Of a DNA stretch of 64,000 nucleotides, positions 1-9,473 are shown piece by piece. The position numbers were made by a program, and so were the translations under genes. Numbering within the stretch: the first letter of the stretch is position 1; every line of letters starts with the position of its first letter. The DNA is from Streptomyces sp. NBC_00341. GTDB taxonomy: Bacteria; Actinomycetota; Actinomycetes; Streptomycetales; Streptomycetaceae. Location: positions 2,852,001-2,916,000 of the forward strand of contig NZ_CP108002.1 of the NCBI RefSeq assembly GCF_041435055.1, written 5' to 3'. The notes below the pieces were generated by a model. The model saw only the letters and a program-made list of their open reading frames with translations. It had not been told where the DNA came from and ran no database searches.

Positions 1-1296
1 CTCGGGGCGCGGAGTGCGGCGACGCGCGGGTCCGGGCGCTTCGGCCGGCGCAAGGGCGCCGGTGCGCTCCCGCCGGCGCCGGGCGCGCCGACACCGGCCG
101 CGGTGGCGCCGCCGGGCGGTGTCCCGGGCGCACTGCCCGCCGGACCGCCTCCCGGGTACGCGGCGGGCGCCGGTCCGGTGTCCGCGCCCGCCACCCACGT
201 CAGCGGCGCCGGGTACGCCGTCGCGCCCGCCCACCCGCAGCCGGCGGCGGCCACTGTTCCGGCCCCCAGGTCCCCGGCCGCGAACGCCGGTGCCCAGCCG
301 GGGGCGTTCGGCCCGTACGGCACGGGCGGGCCCCGGCCGGCCGTGCTCGACGTACGGGGCACGTCGCTGGCGCTGCCGGTCCCCCGGGTCGACGCGAACG
401 ACCCCAACGCGGGGTTCCTCGCCGGGATGATGGCGTCGGCGCCCGCCGAGCTGATCGCCGCGCTGCAGGCCGTACCGGCCGCCTCGTTGGAGACCAGGCT
501 GCGCGAGCTGCGCGCCTCCCTGGAGATGAACGACCTGGGTGCCGCGCTGGAGACACTGGACACCCTTGAGCTGAAGCACCCGGACGACTGGCGGGTGGTC
601 TGGTGCCGGGGCATCACCTCCCTGGTGACCGGTGACAACGAGAACGCGGCGCTGTCCTTCGACGCGGTCTACGACGCGTTTCCCGGGGAGCCGGCGCCGA
701 AGCTGGCCCTGGGCGTCTGCGCGGAGGTCCTGGGCCAGTTGGACAACGCCGCCGAGTACTACCGGCTGGTGTGGGCCACCGACCCGAGCTTCGTGAGCGC
801 CGCGTTCGGCCTGGCCCGGGTGCAGATCGCCGCCGGGGACCGGGACGCGGCCGTCAGATCGCTGGAGTCCGTGCCGGAGGCGTCGATCCACTACACGGCG
901 GCCCGGGTCGCGGCGGTACGGGCCCGGCTGCGCGACCGGGCCCCGCAGGAGCCGCTGATCACGGACCTGATGGCGGCCTCCGCCCAGGTCTCCGGGCTGG
1001 CCGGTCTCGGCCTGGACGCGGTGCGCCGGGAGCAGTTGTCGACCGAGGTGCTGGGTACGGCGCTCGACTGGGTACTCTCCGGAAGTCCCGCGGCCCGTCC
1101 CCCGGCACCGCAGTCACCCGCGAGCGGCGGGGCGCAGGGGCCAGGGACGCTGCTCGGGAGTGAGTTGAACGAGCGCGGCCTGCGGTTCGGGCTCGAACGT
1201 TCGTACCGGATGCTCGCCCGGCTTGCGGAGCCCGGTGCCGAGAGGATCGAACTGGTGGAGCGGGCCAACCGTTTCCGCCCCCGAACGTGGGTGTGA
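1..1296 (+). CDS. pknG: PknG-type serine/threonine protein kinase, C-terminal part (5' end outside window)
   Basis: The reading frame is open from the first base, so only the C-terminal 431 residues are present and no kinase catalytic motifs can be seen. A low-complexity Ala/Pro linker fills about the first 110 residues. After it comes a helical repeat region with TPR-like pairs (for example LETLDTLELKHPDDWRVVWC and AAEYYRLVWATDPSFVSAAF), which matches the C-terminal TPR domain of PknG kinases. In mycobacteria PknG is a soluble kinase that controls glutamate metabolism through FHA proteins. Here it overlaps a PP2C phosphatase gene and lies upstream of VWA and FHA genes, so a signalling operon is likely. 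The family call rests on the TPR tail and context only. Confidence 0.75.
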   Translation, partial: LGARSAATRGSGRFGRRKGAGALPPAPGAPTPAAVAPPGGVPGALPAGPPPGYAAGAGPVSAPATHVSGAGYAVAPAHPQPAAATVPAPRSPAANAGAQPGAFGPYGTGGPRPAVLDVRGTSLALPVPRVDANDPNAGFLAGMMASAPAELIAALQAVPAASLETRLRELRASLEMNDLGAALETLDTLELKHPDDWRVVWCRGITSLVTGDNENAALSFDAVYDAFPGEPAPKLALGVCAEVLGQLDNAAEYYRLVWATDPSFVSAAFGLARVQIAAGDRDAAVRSLESVPEASIHYTAARVAAVRARLRDRAPQEPLITDLMAASAQVSGLAGLGLDAVRREQLSTEVLGTALDWVLSGSPAARPPAPQSPASGGAQGPGTLLGSELNERGLRFGLERSYRMLARLAEPGAERIELVERANRFRPRTWV

Positions 1297-1298
1297 AG

Positions 1299-2531
1299 AT
1301 GTCGCAGAACGACCAGGAGACCGCCTTGTCGAGGTGTCCCGGCTGCCAGGAACCGCTGGAGCCGGGGGATCTGTTCTGCGGTGCGTGCGGGTACGACCTG
1401 TCGGCCGTGCCCGAGCCGCCGCAGGACCACCCGACGATCGCCATGGGCACCGCGGTGGCCGCCCCCGCGGAGCCCGGTCGCGTCGCCGCGCCGGCCGCTT
1501 CCGGCGATTTCGAGCTGGCGGCGCCGGGGGCGGCCGCCGGGGGTGCGGCGCCCGATCCCCGTGCCGTCGCGGAGCCCGCCCCGACGCCACCGGCAGGCAC
1601 CAAGCTGTGCGTGGCCTGCCGGGCGGGCCATGTCGACCTCGACGGCTACTGCGAGAACTGCGGCCATGCCCAGCCCCGCGAGCGCGATCACATGGAGCAG
1701 GAGCTCGGCTCCGTCGCCGCGGTCACCGACCGCGGGCTGCGCCACCACCGCAACGAGGACTCGTTCGCGATCTCGACGACCGCGCTGCCCGACGGCACCC
1801 CGGCCGTGGTGGCGATCGTCTGCGACGGGGTGTCCTCCGCCAGCCGGCCCGACGAGGCGTCGGCCGCCGCGACGACCGCCGCCAACGAGTCGCTGCTTGA
1901 GTCGCTGCCGCGCGGGACGCATCCGCAGCAGGCGATGCACGGGGCGATCGTGGCGGCCGCCGAATCGGTCAACCGGCTGGCCCAGGAGCCGGGCAAGGCC
2001 GCGGAGCGCGATCCGCACCGCCAGCAGAACGCCCCGGCGTGCACCCTGGTCGGCGCGATCATGGCCAACGGGCTGCTGATCGTCGGCTGGGTCGGTGACA
2101 GCCGGGTGTACTGGGTGCCGGAGGACCGGAGCAGTCCGCCGGCCCGGCTCACCGAGGACGATTCCTGGGCGGCGCAGATGGCCGCGGCGGGCCTGATGAG
2201 CGAGGCGGAGGCGTACGCGGACGAGCGGGCCCACGCCATCACCGGCTGGCTGGGCGCCGACTCCTACGAACTGGAGCCGCACACCGCCTCGTTCAAGCCG
2301 GACCGGCCGGGCGTGGCGGTGATCTGCACGGACGGCCTGTGGAACTACGCGGAGTCCGCGGCCGAGATGTCCGCCGCGCTGCCCGCGGACGCGTACGAAC
2401 GGCCGCTGCACGGCGCCCAGGTGCTGGTGGGTCACGCGCTCGACGGCGGGGGCCACGACAACGTAACAGTGGCACTGCTGCCGTTCGCCGTACCGGAGCA
2501 AGGGGCAGGATCCGCCCGGAGCGACGGTTGA
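1299..2531 (+). CDS. PP2C-family serine/threonine protein phosphatase with N-terminal zinc ribbon
   Basis: About 410 residues. The N-terminus has two zinc-ribbon-like Cys pairs (C13/C16 and C27/C30 in CPGCQEP...CGACGYDL) and a second set (CVACRAGH...CENCGH), then a Pro/Ala linker. The C-terminal 270 residues carry the PP2C signatures RHHRNEDSFAI, VCDGVSSAS, GWVGDSRVYW, ICTDGLWNY and GGHDNVTVALLP, with the metal-binding Asp residues in place. It probably reverses phosphorylation by the upstream PknG-type kinase. The ATG at 1299 was chosen; an in-frame GTG at 1293 overlaps the kinase stop (GTGA) and a GTG at 1287 is also possible. Either way the two genes are translationally coupled. It is cytoplasmic, as no membrane segments are seen. 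Confidence 0.9.
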   Translation: MSQNDQETALSRCPGCQEPLEPGDLFCGACGYDLSAVPEPPQDHPTIAMGTAVAAPAEPGRVAAPAASGDFELAAPGAAAGGAAPDPRAVAEPAPTPPAGTKLCVACRAGHVDLDGYCENCGHAQPRERDHMEQELGSVAAVTDRGLRHHRNEDSFAISTTALPDGTPAVVAIVCDGVSSASRPDEASAAATTAANESLLESLPRGTHPQQAMHGAIVAAAESVNRLAQEPGKAAERDPHRQQNAPACTLVGAIMANGLLIVGWVGDSRVYWVPEDRSSPPARLTEDDSWAAQMAAAGLMSEAEAYADERAHAITGWLGADSYELEPHTASFKPDRPGVAVICTDGLWNYAESAAEMSAALPADAYERPLHGAQVLVGHALDGGGHDNVTVALLPFAVPEQGAGSARSDG

Positions 2532-2620
2532 GTCCTGTTCCGTCCGCCCCTTGCCCCTCCGATGTCTTTGTCCGTAAATCTGTCTTCATCTGACACGTGG
2601 AGCCTCAAGGAGCCGATCAG

Positions 2621-3979
2621 ATGGCCAACTTCTCCAAGTCGAACGTGCCGCAGTTCTCCGTCGAGGTGTACCAGAACGAATTCCTGCCCGAGGGCGGCCG
2701 CGAGGTCAACGGCATCATCACCGTCACCTCGACCGGCGGTGGCACCACGGGCGGGGTTCCGCTGACGGGCGCCGCCCACGCGTCCTCGCACCTGCCGGGA
2801 CAGCCGCCGAACGCCGCCGTGGTGATCATGGTGGACTGCTCGGGTTCGATGGACTACCCGCCCACGAAGATGCGCAACGCCCGTGACGCGACGGCGGCGG
2901 CGATCGACACCCTGCGCGACGGCACCTCCTTCGCCGTGATCGACGGTACGCACGTCGCCAGGGAGGTCTACCCGGGCGGCGGACGGCTCGCCACGGCAGG
3001 TCCGCAGACCAGGGCCCAGGCGAAGGAGGCGCTGCGCCGGCTCAGCGCCGGCGGCGGTACGGCGATCGGGACGTGGCTGCGGCTGGCCGACCGGCTGCTG
3101 GGCGCCGCGGAGGTGAGCATCCGGCACGGCATCCTGCTGACCGACGGACGCAACGAGCACGAGGCACCGGAGGATCTGCGGGCCGCGCTCGACGCGTGTG
3201 CGGGCCGGTTCACCTGTGACGCCCGCGGGGTCGGCACCGACTGGGAAGTGAAAGAGGTCACAGCGATCGCCTCCGCGCTGCTCGGCACCGCCGACATCGT
3301 CGCCGATCCGGCGGGACTGGCCGCGGACTTCACGCAGATGATGGAGAACGCGATGGGCAAGGAGGTCGCGGACGTCGCGCTGCGGCTCTGGACACCGGTC
3401 GGCGTGGAGATCAAGTTCGTCAAGCAGGTCGCCCCGACGGTCGCCGAGCTGACCGACCGCCGCACGGAGGCGGGCCCGCGCGCGGGCGACTACCCCACCG
3501 GCTCCTGGGGCGACGAGTCCCGCGACTACCACGTGTGCGTCCAGGTACCGGAGGCCGGTATCGGGCAGGAGATGCTGGCGGCCAGGGTCTCGCTGATCCT
3601 TCCGGACCCGTCGGGCGGCGCGCCCCAGACCCTTTCGCAGGGGCTGGTACGGGCGGTGTGGACGGACGACATGGTGGCCTCGACGTCGATCAATCCGCAG
3701 GTCGCGCACTACACGGGCCAGGCGGAACTGGCACAAGTCATCCAGCAGGGGCTCGATGCCCGCAAATCGGGAGACTTCGACGGCGCGACGGCCAAACTGG
3801 GCCGCGCGGTGCAGCTGGCGTCGGCGTCCGGGAACGCGGACACTGCGAAACTGCTTTCGAAGGTGGTAGACGTCGTCGACGCGGCGACAGGTACTGTGCG
3901 ACTGAAGGCGAAGGTCGCGGAAGCGGACGAGATGACACTCGAAACGCGCTCCACGAAGACCGTCCGCGTCAAGAAGTAA
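2621..3979 (+). CDS. VWA-domain protein
   Basis: 452 residues. A von Willebrand factor A domain begins near residue 65 with an intact MIDAS motif (D72-C-S74-G-S76, in VDCSGSM) and continues to about residue 260. The C-terminal third contains a short helical segment and ends in a basic KTVRVKK tail. The ATG at 2621 has an AAGGAG ribosome site eight bases upstream; the longer frame from GTG 2597 lacks one. There is no signal peptide, so it is a cytoplasmic metal-dependent protein-binding module. It sits between the PP2C and FHA genes in the same direction, and the family is found with PknG/PP2C/FHA proteins, perhaps as a phosphorylation target or scaffold. The exact role is not evident from sequence. 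Confidence 0.85.
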   Translation: MANFSKSNVPQFSVEVYQNEFLPEGGREVNGIITVTSTGGGTTGGVPLTGAAHASSHLPGQPPNAAVVIMVDCSGSMDYPPTKMRNARDATAAAIDTLRDGTSFAVIDGTHVAREVYPGGGRLATAGPQTRAQAKEALRRLSAGGGTAIGTWLRLADRLLGAAEVSIRHGILLTDGRNEHEAPEDLRAALDACAGRFTCDARGVGTDWEVKEVTAIASALLGTADIVADPAGLAADFTQMMENAMGKEVADVALRLWTPVGVEIKFVKQVAPTVAELTDRRTEAGPRAGDYPTGSWGDESRDYHVCVQVPEAGIGQEMLAARVSLILPDPSGGAPQTLSQGLVRAVWTDDMVASTSINPQVAHYTGQAELAQVIQQGLDARKSGDFDGATAKLGRAVQLASASGNADTAKLLSKVVDVVDAATGTVRLKAKVAEADEMTLETRSTKTVRVKK

Positions 3980-3999
3980 CCACATATCCGCACTGATGA

Positions 4000-4030
4000 G
4001 CCGCCCGGCCGGATGCGTCCGCCGGGCGGC
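4000..4030 (+). other. Intra-operon hairpin
   Basis: A perfect 10-bp stem (GCCGCCCGGC / GCCGGGCGGC) with an 11-nt loop lies between the VWA stop codon and the FHA gene. It is followed by an A-rich rather than a T-rich stretch, so it is more likely an RNA-processing or partial attenuation element than a strong terminator. Confidence 0.4.
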
Positions 4031-4087
4031 GAAGCAAGAAAAAATGACGGCCCCCTGGGCCGGACGAGGAGAGGGGGAAGCGCCGAC

Positions 4088-5476
4088 ATGCCGACCTGCC
4101 CGAACGGACACCAGTCGGGTTCCGAGGACTGGTGCGAGGTCTGCGGCCATCGCGTGGCCGGGGCCGCTGTCCCCCCGCCGCCTCCTCCGCCGCCCGCGCC
4201 CGGCTACGGATACCCGCCGAGCCCCGGCCCGGACGCGACCGCCCAGGCCGACATCTGCCCGCAGTGCCGCACCCCGAGGGAGGCGATGGCGCCGTTCTGC
4301 GAGGAGTGCCGCTGGAACTTCCTCACGAACACCGCGACCTCGTACACCCCGCTGGCCCCGCAGCACGGCGGACCGAGCGGACCGCCCGGTCCCGGCGGCC
4401 CCGGCCCCGGGATCGGCCCGCCTCAGGGCTTCCCGGGCCAGCAGCCGCCCGGACCGCCGCAGCCCCGCGACCCGTTCGAGTACCAGGGTTCGCGCCCCTC
4501 GCAGGTGAACCGGCCGGCCGAGCCGCTCTCCTCCGGTCCCGGTCAACCCGGTCCCGGTCAGCCGCCGTTCCCGGGACAGCACGGGCAGCAGGGCCCGCCG
4601 CCTCCGCCGCCGTTCCAGCAGGGCCCGGGTCAGCACGGCCCGCAGGGACAGCACGGCCAGCAGAACCAACAGGGCTTCCCCCCGGAGCAACAGGGCTTCC
4701 CGCCGGAGCGGCAGGGCTTCCCGCAGGGGCAGCAGGGGTTCCCGCAGGGGCAGCAGCACGCCCAGCAGCAGGGCTCTTCGCAGGGCTCGCCCCCGCCGCC
4801 CTCGTTCCAGCAGAGTGCCGCGCCCGCGTTCCAGCAGACGGCTCCCCCGGTCTTCGACCCTCCCGCCCCGCCGCCCCCGCCGCAGGCCGAGCGGCCCGGC
4901 AACGACGACTGGATGCTGTCGCCGCCGGCGCAGCCACAGGCCCCGCAGCCGCCGATGCAGCAGCAGCCCTACCCCGGGCAGAACCAGGGCCCCGGCATGG
5001 GCCAGGACCAGGGACCGGGGCAGGTACCGGGCCAGGGCCAAGGGCCGGGGCAGGTACCGGGTCAGGCGTCCACGAGCTGGGCGGCTGTCGTCGCTCCGGA
5101 CCGTGACTACTTCCTGGCGATGATGCAGCGCAGCGGCCCCGAGGCCACCGGGCTCAACCTGCCCGCGTACTCCCCGGAGCAGCACCTTCCGCTGACCGGC
5201 AGCCAGATCACCATCGGCCGCCGCCGGCACAGCACGGGCGAGTCACCCGACATCGACCTGTCCGTGCCCCCGGAGGACCCGGGTGTCTCGCACCAGCACG
5301 CGGTGCTGGTGCAGCAGCCGGACAGCAGTTGGGCCGTGGTCGACCAGAACTCCACCAACGGCACCACGCTCAACGGCGCGGAGGACCCGATCCAGCCCTA
5401 CGTCCCCGTTCCGCTCCAGGACGGCGACCAGGTGCACGTCGGGGCGTGGACGACGATCACGATCCGCCGGGGCTGA
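4088..5476 (+). CDS. FHA-domain protein with double zinc ribbon and Pro/Gln-rich linker
   Basis: 462 residues. An N-terminal zinc-ribbon-like motif (C4, H8, C16, C19) and a second one (CPQCRTP...CEECRW, about residues 57-75) are followed by roughly 260 residues rich in Pro, Gln and Gly. The linker has short imperfect repeats such as QQGFP and GPGQVPGQ. The last 95 residues form an FHA domain: ITIGRRRHS, then VSHQHAVL and NSTNGTTLNG, the loops that bind phosphothreonine. The ATG at 4088 has a GAGGAGAGGGGGA ribosome site; the longer upstream reading was rejected. It likely reads phosphothreonines made by the PknG-type kinase of this operon. FHA partners (GarA/OdhI) are known PknG substrates, but this protein has a different architecture from those. 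Confidence 0.88.
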   Translation: MPTCPNGHQSGSEDWCEVCGHRVAGAAVPPPPPPPPAPGYGYPPSPGPDATAQADICPQCRTPREAMAPFCEECRWNFLTNTATSYTPLAPQHGGPSGPPGPGGPGPGIGPPQGFPGQQPPGPPQPRDPFEYQGSRPSQVNRPAEPLSSGPGQPGPGQPPFPGQHGQQGPPPPPPFQQGPGQHGPQGQHGQQNQQGFPPEQQGFPPERQGFPQGQQGFPQGQQHAQQQGSSQGSPPPPSFQQSAAPAFQQTAPPVFDPPAPPPPPQAERPGNDDWMLSPPAQPQAPQPPMQQQPYPGQNQGPGMGQDQGPGQVPGQGQGPGQVPGQASTSWAAVVAPDRDYFLAMMQRSGPEATGLNLPAYSPEQHLPLTGSQITIGRRRHSTGESPDIDLSVPPEDPGVSHQHAVLVQQPDSSWAVVDQNSTNGTTLNGAEDPIQPYVPVPLQDGDQVHVGAWTTITIRRG

Positions 5477-5493
5477 CGCCTCGCGCACGACGC

Positions 5494-5524
5494 ACGGCCG
5501 GTGGGGGACGCCCTCGCCGGCCGT
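5494..5524 (+). terminator. Possible terminator after the FHA gene
   Basis: An 8-bp GC-only stem (ACGGCCGG / CCGGCCGT) with a 15-nt loop lies 18 bases after the FHA stop codon. It has no T-tract, which is common for Streptomyces intrinsic terminators, so the assignment is tentative. Confidence 0.4.
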
Positions 5525-5586
5525 CGTGATCACCGGGATCCACCCGGGGCCCTGTCCCCCGCCTCGGCGTCTGCGACGATGGACAG

Positions 5587-5991
5587 GTGACTGAGAACCC
5601 GCGCGACACGGTGCAGGAGCTGACCTTCTACGAGCTGGTCGGCGGCGAGGAGACCTTCCGGCGCCTGGTCCACCGCTTCTACGAGGGCGTGGCCGGGGAC
5701 CCGCTGCTGCGGCCGATGTACCCGGAGGAGGACCTGGGCCCGGCGGAGGAGCGGTTCACGCTGTTCCTGATCCAGTACTGGGGCGGCCCGCGCACCTACA
5801 GTGACCAGCGCGGACACCCCCGGCTGCGGATGCGGCACGTACCGTTCCGGGTGGACCGGGCCGCGCACGACGCCTGGCTGAGCCATATGCGGGTGGCGCT
5901 CGACGAGCTCGGGCTGGCCCCGGAGCACGAGCGGCAGCTGTGGGACTACCTCACCTACGCCGCCGCCTCGATGGTGAACACCGAGGGCTGA
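5587..5991 (+). CDS. glbO: Group II truncated haemoglobin (TrHbO type)
   Basis: 134 residues, the usual size for a 2-on-2 truncated haemoglobin. Landmark residues can be placed by comparison with mycobacterial TrHbO: Tyr B10 (Y32 in RFYEGV), Tyr CD1 (Y45 in MYPEEDL), the block YWGGPRTYS, proximal His F8 (H77 in RGHPRLRMRH) and Trp G8 (W97 in HDAWL). The gene starts at GTG 5587. It is a cytoplasmic haem protein of the class linked to O2/NO/peroxide chemistry. It stands alone after the FHA gene terminator and before the exporter operon. Confidence 0.92.
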   Translation: MTENPRDTVQELTFYELVGGEETFRRLVHRFYEGVAGDPLLRPMYPEEDLGPAEERFTLFLIQYWGGPRTYSDQRGHPRLRMRHVPFRVDRAAHDAWLSHMRVALDELGLAPEHERQLWDYLTYAAASMVNTEG

Positions 5992-6160
5992 GTCCCGGCC
6001 GGGACGCACCGGGACGTGTGCGGAATCCGGTACTCCACCGCCGGATAACGGTCACGATCCCATCAAGGTGTGGCCATGGGCTGTATACCGCGACAGGTCC
6101 GCTCTGAAAGCATCCATGCAACGCCGGGGGGGCGTGTTCATGAGATGAGGGTGGGGCAGG

Positions 6161-9100
6161 GTGACGGGGTTCGTTCTACTGCGGGTGAGGGCGCACCGGC
6201 TCCTCCTCGCCGCGGCCGTGCTGGCCGTGCTGCTCACCACCTCCGTCCTGGCCGCGCTCACCGCCTTCTCCGGCTCCATCGGCGACGCCGCACTGCGCCA
6301 CACCCTCACCCACCGGTCCGCCGCCGACGCGTCCCTCGTCATATCGGCGCAGGTCGCGCCCGAGCAGCGGGACGCCCTCGACGCCTCGGCGCGCAAGGCC
6401 GCCCGCACCACGTTCGACGGCCTTCCGGTGACCGTACGGAAGCTGGAGGCGTCGGGCCCGTACGCGCTGCCGCGCGGTCTGCAGACCCCGGCCGCCCGCC
6501 GCGGCGACCCCGACCTCACCCACTTCGCCTCGCTCGACCTCAGCCGTGTCCGGCTCACCGGGGGCCGGATGCCCGCGGCCGGGGCGGGGAAGCCCGGAGA
6601 GCCGGTCCAGGTCGCGCTGCCGGGCACCGCCGCAGAGGCTCTCGGGCTGAAGCCGGGCGCCCGGCTGACGCTCACCGACCGGATCGGCGGCAAGCGGCAG
6701 CAGATCCTCGTCACCGGTCTCTACGAGGCTTCGGACCAGGCCGATCCGTACTGGCAGCTGGACGCGGCCGGCGGGCGCGGCGTCCGCCGGGTCGTCTTCA
6801 CGACGTACGGGCCGCTGCTCACAGACCCCGCGGTGCTCGGCTCGGGCCGGACCAGTTCCGGCGAGGTCTCCTATCTGGCGTCGGCCGACTTCCGTACCCT
6901 CACCACGGACCGGATGACCGCGCTGCGTGACGCGGCGACCGAGGGTCCCAAGCAGCTGCTCGCCGCACCCGAGCTCAAGAACGGGGCGAGCGCCCGGACC
7001 CAGTTGCCCACCGTTCTCGACCAGATCGACCGGGGGCTGCTCGTCTCCCGCTCGACGCTGATGATCGTGGCCGTGCAGCTGGTGCTGCTGGCCGGTTACA
7101 CGCTGCTGCTGGTGGCCCGGCTGCTGAGCAGCGAGCGCGGCGGCGAGACGGAACTGCTGCGGGCGCGCGGCGGATCGCGCGCCCGGATCACCTCGTTCGC
7201 CGCGATCGAGGCGCTGCTGCTCGCGCTGCCCGCCGCCGTCGTCGCCCCGCTGCTCAGCGATCCGCTGACCCGGCTGCTGGCCGACCGGGGTGAGCTGTCC
7301 CGGATCGGGCTGCGGCTGGGCGGGACCCCCACCGGCACCGTCTGGCTGGTGGCCGGCGTGACCGCGCTGGCCTGCGCGCTCGCCGTGGTGGCGCCCGCGC
7401 TCGCCGCGAGCGCCGGCGGACGCCGTTCCACCCGCGCCGCCGCGCTGCCCGCGCCGGTGCGCGCGGGGGCGGACGTCGGGCTGCTGGCGGTCGCGGGGGT
7501 GGCGTACTGGCAGCTCGACCGGCAGACCGGGGGCGCGGGCAGCGGTGCGCTCAGCGACGACCGCGCGGGCGGCCTCGGCATCGATCCGCTGCTGGTCGTG
7601 GCGCCCGCCCTGGCCCTGCTCGCGGGCACCGTGGTGACGTTGCGGCTGCTGCCGCCCGCGGCCAGGCTCGCGGAGCGGTGGGCGGCCGGCGGCCGGGGGC
7701 TCGTCACGGCGCTGGCCGGCTGGCAGTTCAGCCGCCGGCCGCTGCGCGGTGCGGGTCCGGTGCTGCTGCTGGTGCTGTCGGTCGCGATGGGCATGCTGGC
7801 GATCGGCCAGAGCGCCTCGTGGGACCGTTCGCAGCGGGACCAGGCGGACTTCAGGTCCGGCGCCCCGGTCCGGATGCTGGGCGGCGTCAACGCGGACCCG
7901 GCGCGCTCCGGCGCGTACGCGCGGCTGCCGGGGGTACGGGAGGCGGCGCCCGCGTTCCGTACGACGGCGGAGCTCTCCGGCGGCCGCACGGCCGAGGTGC
8001 TGGCCCTGGACACCGCGCACGCCGACGAGCGCATGCTGATGCGCGACGACCTCGCCGACGGGTCCGCGGACCGCCTGTTCGGCTCCCTCGCACCGCCCCG
8101 CACCACACGTGCGGGACTGCTGCTGCCGCCCGGCAGCACCCGGCTCCGCCTCGATCTGCGCATATCGTCCGGGCCGAAGGCCGGGCACACCCCGCGGTCC
8201 GGCGCGAGTCCGGTGGTCACCGTGCTGCTGGAGGACCGCTACGGCATCCCGTACCGGGTGGTCGCCGGTTCCGTGCCGGTGGACGGGAAGGCGCATCCGC
8301 TCTCGCTGAAGGTGGACCCGGCCGGTGAGCTGTCGGTGACGGGGTTCGAGCTGGACAGCGCGCAGCCGGTCGGGCGGGACGAGTCGCACCGGCTCACCGT
8401 GAGCGGGCTGCGGACCGTGACCGGGGGCGGCGCCGAACGGCCGGTCCCGGTGCCCGGCGGATTCCGCTGGCGGGCTGCCCTGAGCACCGACGCGCTCGGG
8501 GAGGTCCAGCCGGGCCCCGCGCTGCATCCGGCCGGTTCGGCCGCGCAGCCGCTCACCCTCGACTACCCGACCGGTTCCGTCACGGCCGAGGACGCGGTGC
8601 CGGCCCTCAACGTGCGGATCACCGCGGCGCGCCCCCGGGCGGCCACGCTGAACGGTGTGGCCACGGACGCCTATCTCAAGGCCTCCGGTGCCAGGACCGG
8701 CCAGAGCGTGGACGTGACGCTGGCCGGTGAGACGGTCCGGGTGAAGATCGTGCGGACCGTCCACGCGCTCCCGACGACCGGTCCGGGCTCCACCGCCTCC
8801 CTGTCCTCCGGGCAGACCCGGGCGGACCGGGACGGCGGCGCGCTGCTCCTCGACCTCAGGGCCGTCAGCCAGGTCTTCGCGGAGCGCCCGAACGCCGTGC
8901 TCACCGCCACCGAGTGGTGGCTCAGCACCGCTCCCGGCCGCGGTGGCGAGGTGGCGGCCGCGCTCCGCGCCCGGCCCGACACCGATCCGGCGCAGGTCCA
9001 GGTACGGGACGAGGTAGCGGACGAGCTGGTGAGCGATCCGCTGGGGGCGGGCCCGCAGTCCGCGCTGCTGGCCGTGGCGGTCGTGGCGGCGGCACTGGCC

Positions 9101-9472
9101 GGGGTCGGCTTCGCGGTGACGGCGGTCGGCTCGCGGCGTGAACGCTCCGCGGAGTTCGCGGTCCTGCGGGCGCTGGGGGCGCCACGACGGCGGCTGGCCC
9201 GCATGATCGCCGCCGAACAGGGCGTGCTGATCGCCATCGGGCTGCTGGTGGGGGCGGTCCTCGGAGCCCTGCTGACCCGGGCGGTGGTGCCGCTCGTCGT
9301 GCTGACCGGCCAGGCCGCCCGGCCCGTACCGGACGTATCTGTGCACCTGCCCGCCGGACAGGTCGCGGTGCTGCTCGCCGCCTTCGCCGCCCTGCCGCTG
9401 CTGATCGTCGCGGTCCTCGCGCTCCGGCGGACAGAGCCGGCGGTCTCGCTGCGCCACCAGGGGGACAACTGA
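6161..9472 (+). CDS. Large FtsX-like ABC transporter permease
   Basis: 1103 residues. The protein starts with a membrane segment (RLLLAAAVLAVLLTTSVL), followed by a roughly 270-residue extracytoplasmic region. A helix bundle near 300-470 contains the FtsX-like ERGGETELLRARGGSRARI cytoplasmic loop. A second large extracytoplasmic region follows, and the last 200 residues hold the classic FtsX core (SAEFAVLRALGAPRRRLARMI). This duplicated layout is typical of MacB/LolCE-type permeases that move substrates out mechanically rather than importing them. The start is GTG 6161. It is coupled to a second permease (two bases apart) and an ATPase, which together make a complete exporter. Substrate unknown. 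Confidence 0.85.
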   Translation: MTGFVLLRVRAHRLLLAAAVLAVLLTTSVLAALTAFSGSIGDAALRHTLTHRSAADASLVISAQVAPEQRDALDASARKAARTTFDGLPVTVRKLEASGPYALPRGLQTPAARRGDPDLTHFASLDLSRVRLTGGRMPAAGAGKPGEPVQVALPGTAAEALGLKPGARLTLTDRIGGKRQQILVTGLYEASDQADPYWQLDAAGGRGVRRVVFTTYGPLLTDPAVLGSGRTSSGEVSYLASADFRTLTTDRMTALRDAATEGPKQLLAAPELKNGASARTQLPTVLDQIDRGLLVSRSTLMIVAVQLVLLAGYTLLLVARLLSSERGGETELLRARGGSRARITSFAAIEALLLALPAAVVAPLLSDPLTRLLADRGELSRIGLRLGGTPTGTVWLVAGVTALACALAVVAPALAASAGGRRSTRAAALPAPVRAGADVGLLAVAGVAYWQLDRQTGGAGSGALSDDRAGGLGIDPLLVVAPALALLAGTVVTLRLLPPAARLAERWAAGGRGLVTALAGWQFSRRPLRGAGPVLLLVLSVAMGMLAIGQSASWDRSQRDQADFRSGAPVRMLGGVNADPARSGAYARLPGVREAAPAFRTTAELSGGRTAEVLALDTAHADERMLMRDDLADGSADRLFGSLAPPRTTRAGLLLPPGSTRLRLDLRISSGPKAGHTPRSGASPVVTVLLEDRYGIPYRVVAGSVPVDGKAHPLSLKVDPAGELSVTGFELDSAQPVGRDESHRLTVSGLRTVTGGGAERPVPVPGGFRWRAALSTDALGEVQPGPALHPAGSAAQPLTLDYPTGSVTAEDAVPALNVRITAARPRAATLNGVATDAYLKASGARTGQSVDVTLAGETVRVKIVRTVHALPTTGPGSTASLSSGQTRADRDGGALLLDLRAVSQVFAERPNAVLTATEWWLSTAPGRGGEVAAALRARPDTDPAQVQVRDEVADELVSDPLGAGPQSALLAVAVVAAALAGVGFAVTAVGSRRERSAEFAVLRALGAPRRRLARMIAAEQGVLIAIGLLVGAVLGALLTRAVVPLVVLTGQAARPVPDVSVHLPAGQVAVLLAAFAALPLLIVAVLALRRTEPAVSLRHQGDN

Positions 9473-9473
9473 C

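Noticed and set aside
4520..5070. Tandem DNA repeats in the FHA gene
   Set aside because: They reflect the Pro/Gln/Gly-rich linker of the protein; the frame is kept throughout.
2432..5230. Long reverse-strand open frame opposite the VWA and FHA genes
   Set aside because: High-GC shadow frame: repetitive Arg/Leu/Gly composition, no domain, and the forward genes have clear domains and ribosome sites.
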